DNA of 64,000 nucleotides from Actinomadura xylanilytica (GTDB lineage Bacteria > Actinomycetota > Actinomycetes > Streptosporangiales > Streptosporangiaceae), in contig NZ_JASNWE010000003.1 of NCBI RefSeq assembly GCF_030283145.1, positions 744,001-808,000 on the forward strand, read 5' to 3'. Below are positions 33,940-44,200 of this stretch, piece by piece. Position 1 is the stretch's first letter; each line of letters opens with the position of its first letter. The notes under the pieces were generated by a model. That model ran no database searches, was not told the DNA's origin, and saw only the letters and a program-made list of their open reading frames with translations. Made by a program: the position numbers and the translations under genes.

Positions 33940-35373
33940 ATGCGCGAGCACGATCGGCTGTTCATCGGCGGCGAGTGGGCCGCACCGGCCGGCACCGGCA
34001 CCATCGAGGTCGTCTCCCCGCACACCGAGGAGGTCATCGGCCGGGTGCCCGAGGGCACCGAGGCCGACATCGACGCGGCCGTGGCGGCGGCCCGGCGGGC
34101 CTTCGACCACGGCCCCTGGCCCCGGATGACCCCCGCCGAGCGCGCGGAGGTCCTCGGCCGGCTGTCGGCGATCTACGCCGAGCGGCAGCAGGAGATGGCC
34201 GACCTGGTCACCGCCGAGATGGGGTCGCCGATCCTGTTCTCGGTGTTCGGGCAGGCCGCGATCCCGCAGATGGTTCTCCAGTACTACGTCGACCTCGCCG
34301 CCTCGCACACCTGGGAGGAGGAGCGCCAGGGCATGCTCGGGCCGGTCACGGTGACCCAGGAGCCGGTCGGGGTCGTCGCGGCGATCGTGCCGTGGAACGT
34401 CCCCCAGTTCACCCTGATGCTCAAGCTGGCGCCGGCGCTGATCGCCGGCTGCACGGTGGTGGCCAAGCCGTCCCCCGAGACGCCGCTGGACACCTACCTG
34501 CTGGCCGAGTGGATCAGGGAGGCGGGCGTCCCGGACGGCGTGGTCAACTTCGTCGCCGCCGGCCGCGAGGTCGGCGCGCACCTGGTCGCCCACCCCGGCG
34601 TCGACAAGGTGTCCTTCACCGGGTCCACCGCCGCCGGCCGCAAGATCGGCGCGGTCTGCGGCGAGCAGCTCAAGCGGGTCACGCTGGAGCTCGGCGGCAA
34701 GTCCGCGGCGATCATCCTGGAGGACGCCGACCTCGCCGCCACGATGGAGGGCTTCAAGCTGGCCTCGCTGATGAACAACGGCGAGGCGTGCGCGGCGCAG
34801 ACCCGCATCCTGGCGCCGCGCAGCCGCTACGACGAGGTCGCCGATGCGCTGGCCGCCATGGTCGGGGGGCTCGGCGTGGGCGACCCGGCCGACTACGGCA
34901 CCGAGATCGGCCCGCTGGTCAGCGCCCGGCAGCGGGAGCGGGTGGAGGGCTACATCCGGATCGGCCAGGACGAGGGCGCCAAGGTCATCACCGGCGGGCT
35001 GGACCGCCCGCACGACCGCGGCTGGTACGTGGCGCCGACGGTGTTCGGCAACGTCGGCAACGACATGCGGATCGCCCGCGAGGAGATCTTCGGGCCGGTG
35101 CTGGCGCTGATCCCCTACGAGGACGAGGCGGACGCCGTCCGGATCGCCAACGACAGCGACTACGGGCTCGGCGGCTCGGTGTGGACCGGCGACGTCGAGC
35201 ACGGCGTTCAGGTCGCCCGGCAGATCCGCACCGGAAGCTGCGGCGTCAACCTGTACAGCCTCGATCCCAACACCCCGTTCGGCGGCTACAAGGACAGCGG
35301 CCTCGGGCGCGAGCTCGGTCCCGAGGGCCTGGCCGCCTACCTGGAGCACAAGTCCATCCCCCGTCCCGCCTGA
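33940..35373 (+). CDS. Aldehyde dehydrogenase family protein
   Basis: 477 residues from ATG 33940, preceded by CAGGAGG at nine bases; an earlier in-frame ATG is rejected. Catalytic Glu250 (L-E-L-G-G-K) and nucleophile Cys284 (N-N-G-E-A-C-A-A-Q) are spaced 34 apart as in ALDH enzymes. V-P-W-N-V-P and F-T-G-S-T-A-A-G form the NAD(P) site. It oxidises an aldehyde to the acid. The N-terminus (L-F-I-G-G-E-W) matches enzymes of fatty or aromatic aldehyde metabolism; the substrate is not defined. It stands alone. Confidence 0.94.
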   Translation: MREHDRLFIGGEWAAPAGTGTIEVVSPHTEEVIGRVPEGTEADIDAAVAAARRAFDHGPWPRMTPAERAEVLGRLSAIYAERQQEMADLVTAEMGSPILFSVFGQAAIPQMVLQYYVDLAASHTWEEERQGMLGPVTVTQEPVGVVAAIVPWNVPQFTLMLKLAPALIAGCTVVAKPSPETPLDTYLLAEWIREAGVPDGVVNFVAAGREVGAHLVAHPGVDKVSFTGSTAAGRKIGAVCGEQLKRVTLELGGKSAAIILEDADLAATMEGFKLASLMNNGEACAAQTRILAPRSRYDEVADALAAMVGGLGVGDPADYGTEIGPLVSARQRERVEGYIRIGQDEGAKVITGGLDRPHDRGWYVAPTVFGNVGNDMRIAREEIFGPVLALIPYEDEADAVRIANDSDYGLGGSVWTGDVEHGVQVARQIRTGSCGVNLYSLDPNTPFGGYKDSGLGRELGPEGLAAYLEHKSIPRPA

Positions 35374-35502
35374 CCCGTCCCGGACGGCGCGGGGTTCGCA
35401 CCCGACCGTCGCCAGCGTCCCGGCGCTGCCCGCGGAGGTCGGCGTGTGACCGCCACCGCGTCCACCCCGCCCCGGGCCGGGCCGGGCCGGGCCGGGCGGG
35501 GG

Positions 35503-36507
35503 TCAGCCGAGGGCCGAGACCGTCCAGCCGTGCCTGACCCGGCACGCCTGGACGACCTCCGGTGACGGCGTCCCGGTCACCAGCAGCCGCACGCCCGGCA
35601 CCGCCACCGAACCGTGGTCGAAGGTCAGCGCGCGGAGCTTGGCGGGCGTGACGACCGCCGCCGTCGCGCGGTGCCGCCTGATCGCGTCGAGCAGAGCCGC
35701 GGCGTCCTGGCCGGGCACCCCGGCGAAGGTGGCGCCCTGGGTGAGGCACAGGTCCACGAGCCCGATCCACGTCGGCGCCGCGCAGTCCAGGCCGCAGCAG
35801 ACCAGCACGTCGCCCTCGGCGATGCCGACCGTCCCGCCGAGGTGGTAGAGGTCGGCGAGCCGGTCGGCGTGGGTGATCTCCTCGACCGGGCCGCTCAGCC
35901 GCAGCGCCAGGTCGCGCAGCGGGTCGGGGGACGGCATCGGGAACGTCCCGGCGGGCCCGGCGGACGCGCCCGCCTGCACCAGCCGGCCGAACGGCGTCGC
36001 GGCCGGGACGTCGCCGAACGAGAAGACCTGCCGGACGTAGGACCGCTCGGTCGCGGCGAGCGACGCGGCGGCCGGCCCGGACACCCCGTCCGGGCCGGTC
36101 TCCCCCGCGGTGAGCAGGAACCGCGCGCCCGACTCGGTCATCATCACGGCCAGGTCGTCGACCGCGCCGTCCGGCGGCAGCGGCATCGGCACCGCGCCCG
36201 CCGCGGTGAGCGCGTGCACGGCGAGCGCCAGGTCGCCCGCCCCGGTCAGGTGGACGGCGGCCACGTCGCCCGCGCGCACGCCGAGTCGGCGCAGCCCGGA
36301 CGCGGCGGCCGGGACCGTCGCGGCGAACCGGGCGAAGCCCAGCTCGCGGCCGGGATCGATCAGCGCCGGGCGGTCCCCCCGGCGCAGCGCGTGGCCCCGG
36401 GCCGCCGCGAGGACGACCTCGGTCACCGATATGTCGGAAACGGCCAGCGGGCCGGAGTCTCCGTCGATCATGCGCCGACGGTACGCCGCGCGCACGGAGC
36501 GCCACAT
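35503..36507 (-). CDS. Degenerate AMP-binding (4CL/acyl-CoA synthetase-like) protein, short form
   Basis: 334 residues from ATG 36507 (322 from ATG 36471). It covers only the N-terminal domain of the adenylate-forming fold: G-V-R-A-G-D-V-A-A-V-H-L-T-G and A-G-A-V-P-M-P-L-P. Where active enzymes have the P-loop S-G-T-T-G-x-P-K-G, this reads L-S-G-P-V-E-E-I-T-H-A-D. The protein ends before the positions of the Y-G-x-T-E, T-G-D and catalytic Lys motifs. It is almost surely inactive as a ligase. The gene follows its longer paralogue and a LAL regulator on the same strand. The longer start is preferred because the first 14 codons resemble the extension of the paralogue and CATACT precedes it at leaderless distance. 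Confidence 0.7.
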   Translation of the reverse strand: MWRSVRAAYRRRMIDGDSGPLAVSDISVTEVVLAAARGHALRRGDRPALIDPGRELGFARFAATVPAAASGLRRLGVRAGDVAAVHLTGAGDLALAVHALTAAGAVPMPLPPDGAVDDLAVMMTESGARFLLTAGETGPDGVSGPAAASLAATERSYVRQVFSFGDVPAATPFGRLVQAGASAGPAGTFPMPSPDPLRDLALRLSGPVEEITHADRLADLYHLGGTVGIAEGDVLVCCGLDCAAPTWIGLVDLCLTQGATFAGVPGQDAAALLDAIRRHRATAAVVTPAKLRALTFDHGSVAVPGVRLLVTGTPSPEVVQACRVRHGWTVSALG

Positions 36508-36536
36508 CCGCAGAAGTATGTAGAGCCATGTGTAGC

Positions 36537-38105
36537 TCACGGCACGAGGTCGGCCCGCTCCAGCAGGGCCCGGCGCCGGACCCGCCCGGCGGGCGAGCGC
36601 GGGATGAGATCCACCACGTGCACGGCGAGGACCTGCCGGTACGGCGGCACGTGCGCGTTGACGTAGGTGAGGAGCTCGTCCGGCCCGGCCCGCCCGCCGA
36701 GCACCACGAAGGCGTGCGGGGCGAGCCCGAGGCTCAGGTCGGGGGCCGGCGCGACCGCGACGTCCGCGACCGCCGGATGCCCGGTCAGCACCGTCTCGGG
36801 CTCGGCGGGCGGCTCGGGGCTGCGCCCGTCCAGCCGGCCGAGGACGTAGACCCGGCCGTGCTCGTCGGCGAAGGCGGCGTCGCCGGTCGGCAGCCAGCGG
36901 GCCGGGACGGCCCCGGCGCCGGCGGCCGGGAGCCGGACGCACAACTCGCCCGGCTGGTAGGCGGGCTGGGCGGTGCCCGTGCGCGCGGACACCACCCGCC
37001 CGCGCACGCCGGGCAGCTCCCGTCCGACCGAGTCGAGGGTGCCCTCCTCGGCGGCCCGCAGGTTCAGGTGGGTGAGCCCGGCGGCCTCGGCCAGCCCGTA
37101 CGCCTGCCGGACCGGGCAGCCGAGGCGCGCCGCGCACGCGCGCGCGGCCTCGACGTCGAGCGGCCCGCCCGCCGACACGATCGCGCGCAGCGACCGCAGG
37201 TGGTAGCGGGGCACCGCGCGGTCGTAGGCGAGGGCCTCCACCAGCCGCGGCGGCAGCACGGCCACGGTCACCCGGTGGTCCTGGAGGGCGCGCAGCAGGT
37301 CGTGCCGGCCCGCCCCGGCGAGGGCGACGACGGTCGCGCCGAGCCGCAGCGCGGGGTTCAGCGCCCCGTTCAGGCCGAGCGCGTCGGAGAACGGCAGCGC
37401 GGACAGCACCACGTCGCCGCTGCCGAGCATGCCCCCCTCGACGACCCGGACGAGCCCGGCGACCACCTCGGCGTGGGTGAGCCGGACCGGGCGGGACGGG
37501 CCGGTCAGGCCGCGGGTGCTGGTGAGCAGCGCCGTGTCGCGCGCGGGGTCGAGCGGCACGTCGGGCGCGGCGCCGCCGTCCAGCAGCGCGGAGAACGGCG
37601 TCACGTCGGGTTCGGCGCCGAAGCAGTAGACCCGGCCGACGCCCGCGGCCGTGGCCGCCTGCGCGGCGGTGTCGAGCAGCACCGGCCAGGTGATCAGGAC
37701 GCGGGCGCCGGTGGACTCCAGCAGCCGCGCCAGCTCGGCGGCGGGCACGGTGGCCCGTACCGGGAACGGCACCGCCCCGGCCGCGATGACCGCGTGCAGG
37801 GCGATGGCGAACTCGGGGCTGTCGGGCAGGTGCAGCGCGACGACCGTGCCCGGCCGCACCCCCTCCCGAGCGAGCCCGGCGGCAGCGGCCCCGACCGCCG
37901 CCGCCAGGTCCGCGTACGTCAGGGCGCGCCCGGTCGTCGCGTCCAGCACCGCCGCCCTGCCGTCGCGCCCGTCGCCCGCGCCCGCGGTCACGTCCTGGGC
38001 CCCGAAGACCGCTCGGGACACGGTGACCGCCGGGATCACGGCCGCCGCGTCCACACCGATGGAGATCATGCTCCGACGGTAGGACGACCGGGCCGTGCCG
38101 CACAT
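36537..38105 (-). CDS. AMP-binding (4CL/acyl-CoA synthetase-like) protein with altered active site
   Basis: 522 residues from ATG 38105 (510 from ATG 38069). Full-length adenylate-forming fold, but key motifs deviate: the P-loop reads S-T-R-G-L-T-G-P-S-R-P, the A5 region Y-G-L-A-E-A-A, and the C-terminal catalytic Lys position is Arg (P-R-S-P-A-G-R-V-R-R-R-A-L instead of G-K). The Asp of T-G-D is kept. Activity is doubtful; it may bind an acyl-adenylate or serve as a regulator or partner for the shorter paralogue downstream. It lies between the LAL regulator (95 bp upstream) and the short paralogue (29 bp downstream). Confidence 0.8.
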   Translation of the reverse strand: MCGTARSSYRRSMISIGVDAAAVIPAVTVSRAVFGAQDVTAGAGDGRDGRAAVLDATTGRALTYADLAAAVGAAAAGLAREGVRPGTVVALHLPDSPEFAIALHAVIAAGAVPFPVRATVPAAELARLLESTGARVLITWPVLLDTAAQAATAAGVGRVYCFGAEPDVTPFSALLDGGAAPDVPLDPARDTALLTSTRGLTGPSRPVRLTHAEVVAGLVRVVEGGMLGSGDVVLSALPFSDALGLNGALNPALRLGATVVALAGAGRHDLLRALQDHRVTVAVLPPRLVEALAYDRAVPRYHLRSLRAIVSAGGPLDVEAARACAARLGCPVRQAYGLAEAAGLTHLNLRAAEEGTLDSVGRELPGVRGRVVSARTGTAQPAYQPGELCVRLPAAGAGAVPARWLPTGDAAFADEHGRVYVLGRLDGRSPEPPAEPETVLTGHPAVADVAVAPAPDLSLGLAPHAFVVLGGRAGPDELLTYVNAHVPPYRQVLAVHVVDLIPRSPAGRVRRRALLERADLVP

Positions 38106-38199
38106 GCGCCGTACTGCGCAACCGGGGTCGTATCCGGCGGACGACCGATGCGTCCGCCGGGGCCTCGGCATGTGTACACACCCCGGCTCGGCAACGGTC

Positions 38200-40947
38200 T
38201 CAGCCCGCGTCCGGGGACTCGGCGGACAGGTTGTCGACCGCCCAGACGGCGACCTGGGCCCGCGAGCCGAAGCCGAGCTTGGTGAGGATGTTGGTCACGT
38301 GCCGGGCCACGGTAGCCGGGCTGATGACCAGCTCGCCGGCGATCCCCCGGTTACTGAGGCCGCGGGCGATCAGCCGGGCGATCTCGCGCTCCCGCGCGGT
38401 CAGCGTCGTCGGCGGCGTGACGGGCGTGACCGCCCGCGCCGCGCCGCGCCGCTCCGCCCGGCCCGGTGCGGCGTCCGCCCCGTGCGCCCGGCCGGGTTCG
38501 CCGTCCCGTCGCGGTTCGGGGACCGGCCCGGGGCCCGGCGCGGCGGGGTCGTGCTCCGCGCGCTCCCCGGCCGTGCGGCCGAAGGCCCTGCCCGGACGCT
38601 CGCGCCCGGGGCGGCCCGACGTGCCCGTCCCGCCGGCCTCGCGGGGCGCCGGGACGGATCCGGGCCCGGGCACGCGCAGCGCGTACGCCGCCGCGTCGTC
38701 GGGCGGCAGCGCCCTGCCCTCGCCCCAGAGCTGCGCGACGAGGGGCCGGCCGAGCCTCCTGCGGATCGGTTCCAGGGTGCGTTCGAGGCGGGCGCCGGTG
38801 CCCGGCTGCCTGCCACCGGCCTCGCGGAGCGCGGACGCGGCGCCGGCCAGCAGCACCGCGCCGTGCGGATCGCCCTCCCGCGCGACCAGCTCGGCGAACA
38901 CCTCCAGCGCGCGCGCCACATCGAGCCGGACGCCGGTGGAGCGGCTCAGCCCGAGGCTCCGCGACAGCGCCTCGCGGGCCGCGCCCGGGTCGCCCTGCTC
39001 GAGCGCGACCCGCCCGACGCCGGCCAGCGCCCGCGCCATCTCCGGCCGCGCCTCGATCTCGGCGAGGATCGGCAGCGCCTCGGCGTAGTGGCCGCGCGCG
39101 GCGGCCGGGTCGCCGCGCAGCTCGGCCAGCCGGCCGAGGCCGATCAGCGCGTGCGAGGCGCCCCAGAGCTGGCCGATCTCCCGCATGATCAGCAGGCCGG
39201 ACTCCAGCCGCTCGCGCGCCTCCCGCAGCCGGTTGAGGCGGATCAGCAGGTAGCCGCGCGCGGTCAGCGCGTAGGCGCGGTTCCACTCCTGGCCGGGGTC
39301 CGCCGCGATCGCGTCGGCCTCGTCGAGCCGGACGGCGGCCTCGGCGAACCGTCCGGCGCGGGTGTGCGACTCGGCCACGGTGATCAGCGCGGTCGCGGCC
39401 ATGAAGTCGTCGCCGGCCTTGCGGCACGGGTCGAGCGCCCGCTCGGCGAACTCGCCCGCCCGCGCGAAGTCGCGCCCGCCGACGGCGAGCTGGGCGCGGC
39501 CGGCGAGCGCGGGCCCGAGCACGTACGCGGGCAGACCCATGCCGAGGGTGAGGAACCGGTCGGTCCACTCCTCCCATTCGGCGACCCGGCCGCGCACGAT
39601 CCAGAAGGTGCGCAGCGCCGTGCAGATCCGCAGGCCCTCTTCGATCTCGCCGCGGTCCAGCGACCAGGCGAGCGCGGCGCGGACGTTGCCGAGCTCGGCG
39701 TCGTAGCGGTGGAACAGCTCGACCCGTTCGGCCCAGGACGCCGGGCTCTCGACGACGGCGATCTCGCCGTGCCGCTCGGCCGCCTCCAGCACCGCGTCGC
39801 GGTGCCCGCGGCGGAACTCCTCGGCCTCGCCCGCCGCGCCCAGCCGTTCGGCGGCGTACTGCCGGATGCTGTCGAGCTGCCGGAACCGCACCTCGCCGGC
39901 GACCTCCCCGCCGACCACCACCAGCGACTTGTCGACCAGCGCGGTGAGCAGGTCGAGCACGGCGTCGGCGGCGAGCCCGCCCAGCACGGCCCGCGTCCCG
40001 CCGCCGGGCGCGTCGCCGGGCCCGCCGGGCCCGCGGGGGCGGTCGAGGGCGTCGAGCGGCTCGCCGTCCGGGCCGCTGTCGGAGCAGACGTGCTCGGCCT
40101 GCTCCAGCGTCCAGCCGGCGAAGACCGACAGGCGCCGCAGGAGCGTGCGCTCGTCGTCGTCCAGAAGGTCGTGGCTCCAGTCGATCGCCGCGCGCAGCGT
40201 GCGCTGCCGGAGCGGCGCGTTGCGGTCGCCCGCGTTGAGCAGCCGGAACCGGTCGGTCAGCCGGCGCGCGATCTGCTCGACCGACATCACCCGGATCCGC
40301 GCGGCGGCCAGTTCCAGCGCCAGCGGCACCCCGTCGAGGGCCCGGCTGACCTCGGCGACGGCGGTGCCCGCACCGGCGGCGGCGAAGCCGGGACGCACCG
40401 CGGCGGCCCGCTCGACGAACAGCCGCTCGGCCTCGTGCGGCTCCAGCGGCGGCACCCGCCAGACGTTCTCGCCCGCCGTCCGCAGCGGCTCGCGGCTGGT
40501 GGCCAGCACCCGCAGCCGCGGGCAGCGGGCCAGCAGCGCGCCGGTCAGCTCGGCGCAGTCGGCGACCAGGTGCTCGCAATTATCCAGGACGAGCAGCGCG
40601 GCCCGGGACCGCAGCGCCTCGGCGAGGGCCGCGGCGAGCCCGCCGGGGACGGCCTCCTCGGCGACGCCGAGGACGGCGGCGACCCGCCGCGCGACCGGCT
40701 CGGGCGGACCGTCCCGCGGGGTGTCGGCCAGCTCGACGAACCAGACGCCCTCCGGGTAGACGCCGAGCAGCGAGTGCGCGACGTGCCGGGCCAGCCTGGT
40801 CTTGCCGATCCCGCCCGCGCCGCAGAGCGTCACGGCCCGCATCGATTCGAGCAGGCGGCGGATGTCGGCCGTGTCGCGTTCCCGGCCGACGAAGGCGTTG
40901 GGTTCGACGGGGAGATTGGTCTTCGCGGGAGAGTTCAGCGATGTCAT
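38200..40947 (-). CDS. LAL-type LuxR regulator (STAND ATPase, TPR-like, HTH)
   Basis: 915 residues. N-terminal NB-ARC/STAND ATPase: F-V-G-R-E-R-D, Walker A C-G-A-G-G-I-G-K-T-R-L-A, Walker B A-L-L-V-L-D-N-C-E-H, and L-A-T-S-R-E-P-L. The middle (about 400-740) is a TPR-like helical region that senses a signal. A Pro/Gly/Arg linker leads to a C-terminal LuxR helix-turn-helix (L-T-A-R-E-R-E-I-A-R-L-I-A-R-G-L-S-N-R-G-I-A, then V-A-R-H-V-T-N-I-L-T-K-L). Large regulators of this type often control secondary metabolism. It is followed on the same strand by the two degenerate AMP-binding genes, its likely targets. Confidence 0.92.
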   Translation of the reverse strand: MTSLNSPAKTNLPVEPNAFVGRERDTADIRRLLESMRAVTLCGAGGIGKTRLARHVAHSLLGVYPEGVWFVELADTPRDGPPEPVARRVAAVLGVAEEAVPGGLAAALAEALRSRAALLVLDNCEHLVADCAELTGALLARCPRLRVLATSREPLRTAGENVWRVPPLEPHEAERLFVERAAAVRPGFAAAGAGTAVAEVSRALDGVPLALELAAARIRVMSVEQIARRLTDRFRLLNAGDRNAPLRQRTLRAAIDWSHDLLDDDERTLLRRLSVFAGWTLEQAEHVCSDSGPDGEPLDALDRPRGPGGPGDAPGGGTRAVLGGLAADAVLDLLTALVDKSLVVVGGEVAGEVRFRQLDSIRQYAAERLGAAGEAEEFRRGHRDAVLEAAERHGEIAVVESPASWAERVELFHRYDAELGNVRAALAWSLDRGEIEEGLRICTALRTFWIVRGRVAEWEEWTDRFLTLGMGLPAYVLGPALAGRAQLAVGGRDFARAGEFAERALDPCRKAGDDFMAATALITVAESHTRAGRFAEAAVRLDEADAIAADPGQEWNRAYALTARGYLLIRLNRLREARERLESGLLIMREIGQLWGASHALIGLGRLAELRGDPAAARGHYAEALPILAEIEARPEMARALAGVGRVALEQGDPGAAREALSRSLGLSRSTGVRLDVARALEVFAELVAREGDPHGAVLLAGAASALREAGGRQPGTGARLERTLEPIRRRLGRPLVAQLWGEGRALPPDDAAAYALRVPGPGSVPAPREAGGTGTSGRPGRERPGRAFGRTAGERAEHDPAAPGPGPVPEPRRDGEPGRAHGADAAPGRAERRGAARAVTPVTPPTTLTAREREIARLIARGLSNRGIAGELVISPATVARHVTNILTKLGFGSRAQVAVWAVDNLSAESPDAG

Positions 40948-41041
40948 GCGCCCAGCAGTGTCCGAGTCCGACGGCCGGCCCGTGCATACCGTGTGGTCGC
41001 TGTGAGTGTGTCATCGCTGTGCGTGGCCCGTCATACGTTTC

Positions 41042-41072
41042 CCCGGGGTTGTACATGTTCCTCAACCCCGGG
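41042..41072. promoter_or_regulatory. Strong stem-loop between the LAL regulator and the HEAT-protein gene
   Basis: CCCGGGGTTG (41042-41051) and CAACCCCGGG (41063-41072) form a perfect 10-bp stem with an 11-base loop. It lies in the 278-bp divergent gap, about 95 bp before the regulator start and 150 bp before the HEAT gene. It could be an operator or an RNA leader structure. Confidence 0.45.
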
Positions 41073-41225
41073 ATGAGAATCCTCCTCCGCTCGGCGGGCG
41101 GCGAGTCCCCGGCTCGGGCCCCGGCTCGGCGCGGCCGAGCGAGAAGGCCGTCGAGCTGGTGTGCGCCGCGGCGCGCCAGATAATCCGGATGAACCAGGAT
41201 GAATGATCGGGAAGGATGGCTCGCC

Positions 41226-44200
41226 ATGCGCGTCGACGAGCTACTGACCGAGATCGAGCCCCTGCCGTACCACGCACGCTGCCGGAGGCTGGCGGAGCTG
41301 CGGGGGTCGGCCGGCGATCCGGCGCTGGCGGAGCTGCTGGACGGGCTGGCCGCGGGCGGCCACTACGAGCGATCGCTCGCGCTGTTCATCGCGGCGGCGG
41401 TGCGGGACGCGGCGTCGCTGGCCCACGTGGCTCGGGCGATCCGCGACCCGGACGCGCGACTGGCCGCGCAGGCGATCACGCTGGGCGTCCGGCTCGGGCT
41501 CGGCGTGGAGATGTTCGGCGCGCTGCTGGACGACGCCCCCGCGGCGGTGCGCGCCACGGCGTACAAGGCGGTCCGGCGGTTCCGGCGCGCGGATCTGGCC
41601 GAGGCGCTCATCGACGCGGTGGCCGCGCGGTGGGGCGACACCGAGGCGGCGGCGCTGCTGCCCGCCTGCGGGGAGGACGGCGCGCGGTCCCGGCTGGACG
41701 GGCTCGCGCACGCGGTGCCCAACTGGAAGGCGATCGGCCGCGCGCATCCCGGCCTGCTGCTCGACTACGTCGAGCGGCGGCTCGCGGAGATGTCCGAGTC
41801 GCTCGTCCAGAGCTGGTGGTGGTCGCGCGCGCCGGGCGTCGCGGCGGCCGTGCGGCATGATCCGGGACGGGTCGTCGGCCTGCTGGAGCGGCACGCGGGC
41901 ACCGGGCACCTCCCCGCCGCGCTGGTGCCCAAGGTGGGAGTGCTGATGGACGCCGAGCCGGAGCGGATGCTGCGGCTCCTGCTGGCTCCCGGCCACCGGG
42001 GCACACTGGGCGGGCTGCTGGCGCGCCGGGGGATACGGGACCGGATCGTCCGGCTCGGCGACGACGACGCGGCGGCGGTGGCGCGCGCCGTCCAGGACGA
42101 GGACCACATCCTCCTCCGGCTGCTGGCGACGTTCCCGCCGAGCCGCCGGGAACAGGTCTTCGACGCGGCGATGGCCGGACGCGACCTGGCGACCGAGCAG
42201 CTCGACGAGGACCTCCTGGACGTCCTGCCGTACGCCGCGCGCGTGCGTGAGGCGCGCCGGATGCTGGCGCTGCGTGAGGTCGCCGAGACCCCCTGGCTGT
42301 CCTGGGAGGCGACGGCGTTCCTGCCGTACGACGAGGCCCTGCCCGTGCTGGGCGCGGTGGCCCGCAGGCCGGACGCCACCGAGCGCGCGACCGGCTACCG
42401 GCTGCTGATCGGGTGCGCGGGGCGCAGCCGCGACCCGGAGGTCCTCACCCGGATGCTGGAGTCGCTGGGCCGGCTCCGCAACGACCAGGACCCGGTGCGC
42501 GTCCAGGCGTTCAGGGCGCTGGCGGCCGTCCCGGAGAGCCTGCTGCGGCCGGAGCACGCGGCGGCCGTCGGCCAGTTCGCCGACGACGCGCTGAACGCCC
42601 GCGACTGCTCGTATCTCACCCGGCACACGCTGGGGCGGATCGCGGCGATGTTCTGCCGGCAGGGCGCGATGCGCGACGACGCCGACCTGGTGGTGTTCGC
42701 GCTGGAGCTGTACGAGAAGCTCGTCGGGCACACGGGCTCGGCCGGGCTCGGCGACCTCGGCCGGACGCTGCGGCGCGGGCAGGAGCACCGGCTGGTGCGG
42801 GCCTTGGCACCGCACCTGGCGTCGGGGGCGGCCCGCGACGACCACCGGCTGGTGTTCACGGTCGTCGAATCGCTCGGCCGCCGCCGCGCCGCTCGCGTGC
42901 CCGAGCTCCAGGACGCCCTGGAGGCCGCCCTGGACGCCCGCGACGACGGCGTGCTCAAGAGGGCGATCGGGCTCTGGCTCGCTCCCCCCGGCACGCGCGG
43001 TGAGCGGGTGGCGCGGGTGGTGGAGCGGGACCCGTCGGCGGTCGCCGTCCCGGCGGTGTTCGCGGCGATCGCCCGCGAGCGCACCGACCTGCTGCACCTG
43101 GTGCTGTCGGGGCGCACTCCGTCCGGACGGTTCCAGCGCTCGGACGTCACGTACGTGCCGATCGCCGACCCGTCCTGGACGCTCCGCTGGACGGGGCGGC
43201 AGTGCGCGGAGTACCTCGCGCTGCTCGACCGGCTCGCCGGGAGCACCGGTGCCGCGCAGGACCAGCGCGGACGGGCCGTCCGCGCCGTCGGGACGGTACC
43301 GGGGGCGGGCGGCGCGCGGCTCCGCCCCTACCTGGACTCCGGCGACGCCTACCTGCGCCGCGTCGCGCTCACCGCCATGTCGTGGGTCGCCTCCCCGCAG
43401 GAGGTCCTGCCCGACCTGCTGGCGTACGCGTCGTCCGACGACGCGCACGTCGCGGTGTACGCGGCGACGCGGGCCGCCCGGTTCGTCCCGCCGTCCGCGC
43501 TGGGCGCGGCGCTCGCGCCGCTGCTCACCACCGGGAAGATCACCGCGCGCAAGGAGGCGCTGCGGATGCTCGTGCGGCACCGCGTCCCCGGCGCGATGGA
43601 CCTGGTCGCGGGAGCCTGGGACGCGGCGGGCCAGCATCCGGACGTGCGCGCGGCGATCGTCTCGACCATGCGCGACCGGCTCGCCGACCCGGCCGCCGAG
43701 CGGATCCTCACCGAGGCCGCCGACGGGCCGCGCGACCTGGCCCGGCAGGTGATCGGCGTGCCCCCGCTCCAGGTGGAGGAGCGGTTCCGGGCCCGCTACG
43801 CCGCGCTGGTGCTGCGCGTCGCGCGCTCGTCCGACGCCGAGGCCCGCGCCGCCGCGCTGCCGGTGCTTCCGGCGTGGGCGCCCTGGGCACCGGAGGTCCC
43901 CGCGGTGCTGGCCGGGATCGTCACCGACCTCGACAGCACGTCCGCCTGGCGGTCCGCGCTCAGTTCCCTCGTCTATTGCGTCACCGCGGGGGACATCGGC
44001 GCCGCCGAGCTGCGCGCCGCGGCGGACTCGCTGAGTGCCGCGCCGGCTGTGCCCGACGCGGGCGCCGAACGCGACCTCCCCGCTCTCCAGCGGCTGGCCG
44101 CGCTGGTCGGGGCCGTACGGGCCGCGTCCAGCACCGGCCGGGACAGGGCCGAGCGCGCCGTCCGCGCCCTGGACGGGCACCTGCCCGAGCCGCTGGCGGC

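Noticed and set aside
35474..35497. GGGCC microsatellite after the AMP-binding gene
   Set aside because: Simple-sequence run of about four units in a GC-rich gap; no sign of function.
38171..38180. TGTGTACACA palindrome between the LAL regulator and the first AMP-binding gene, partly matched at 36529
   Set aside because: Ten bases is short, the second copy matches only partly and the distances to the two starts differ, so a regulatory role is not supported.
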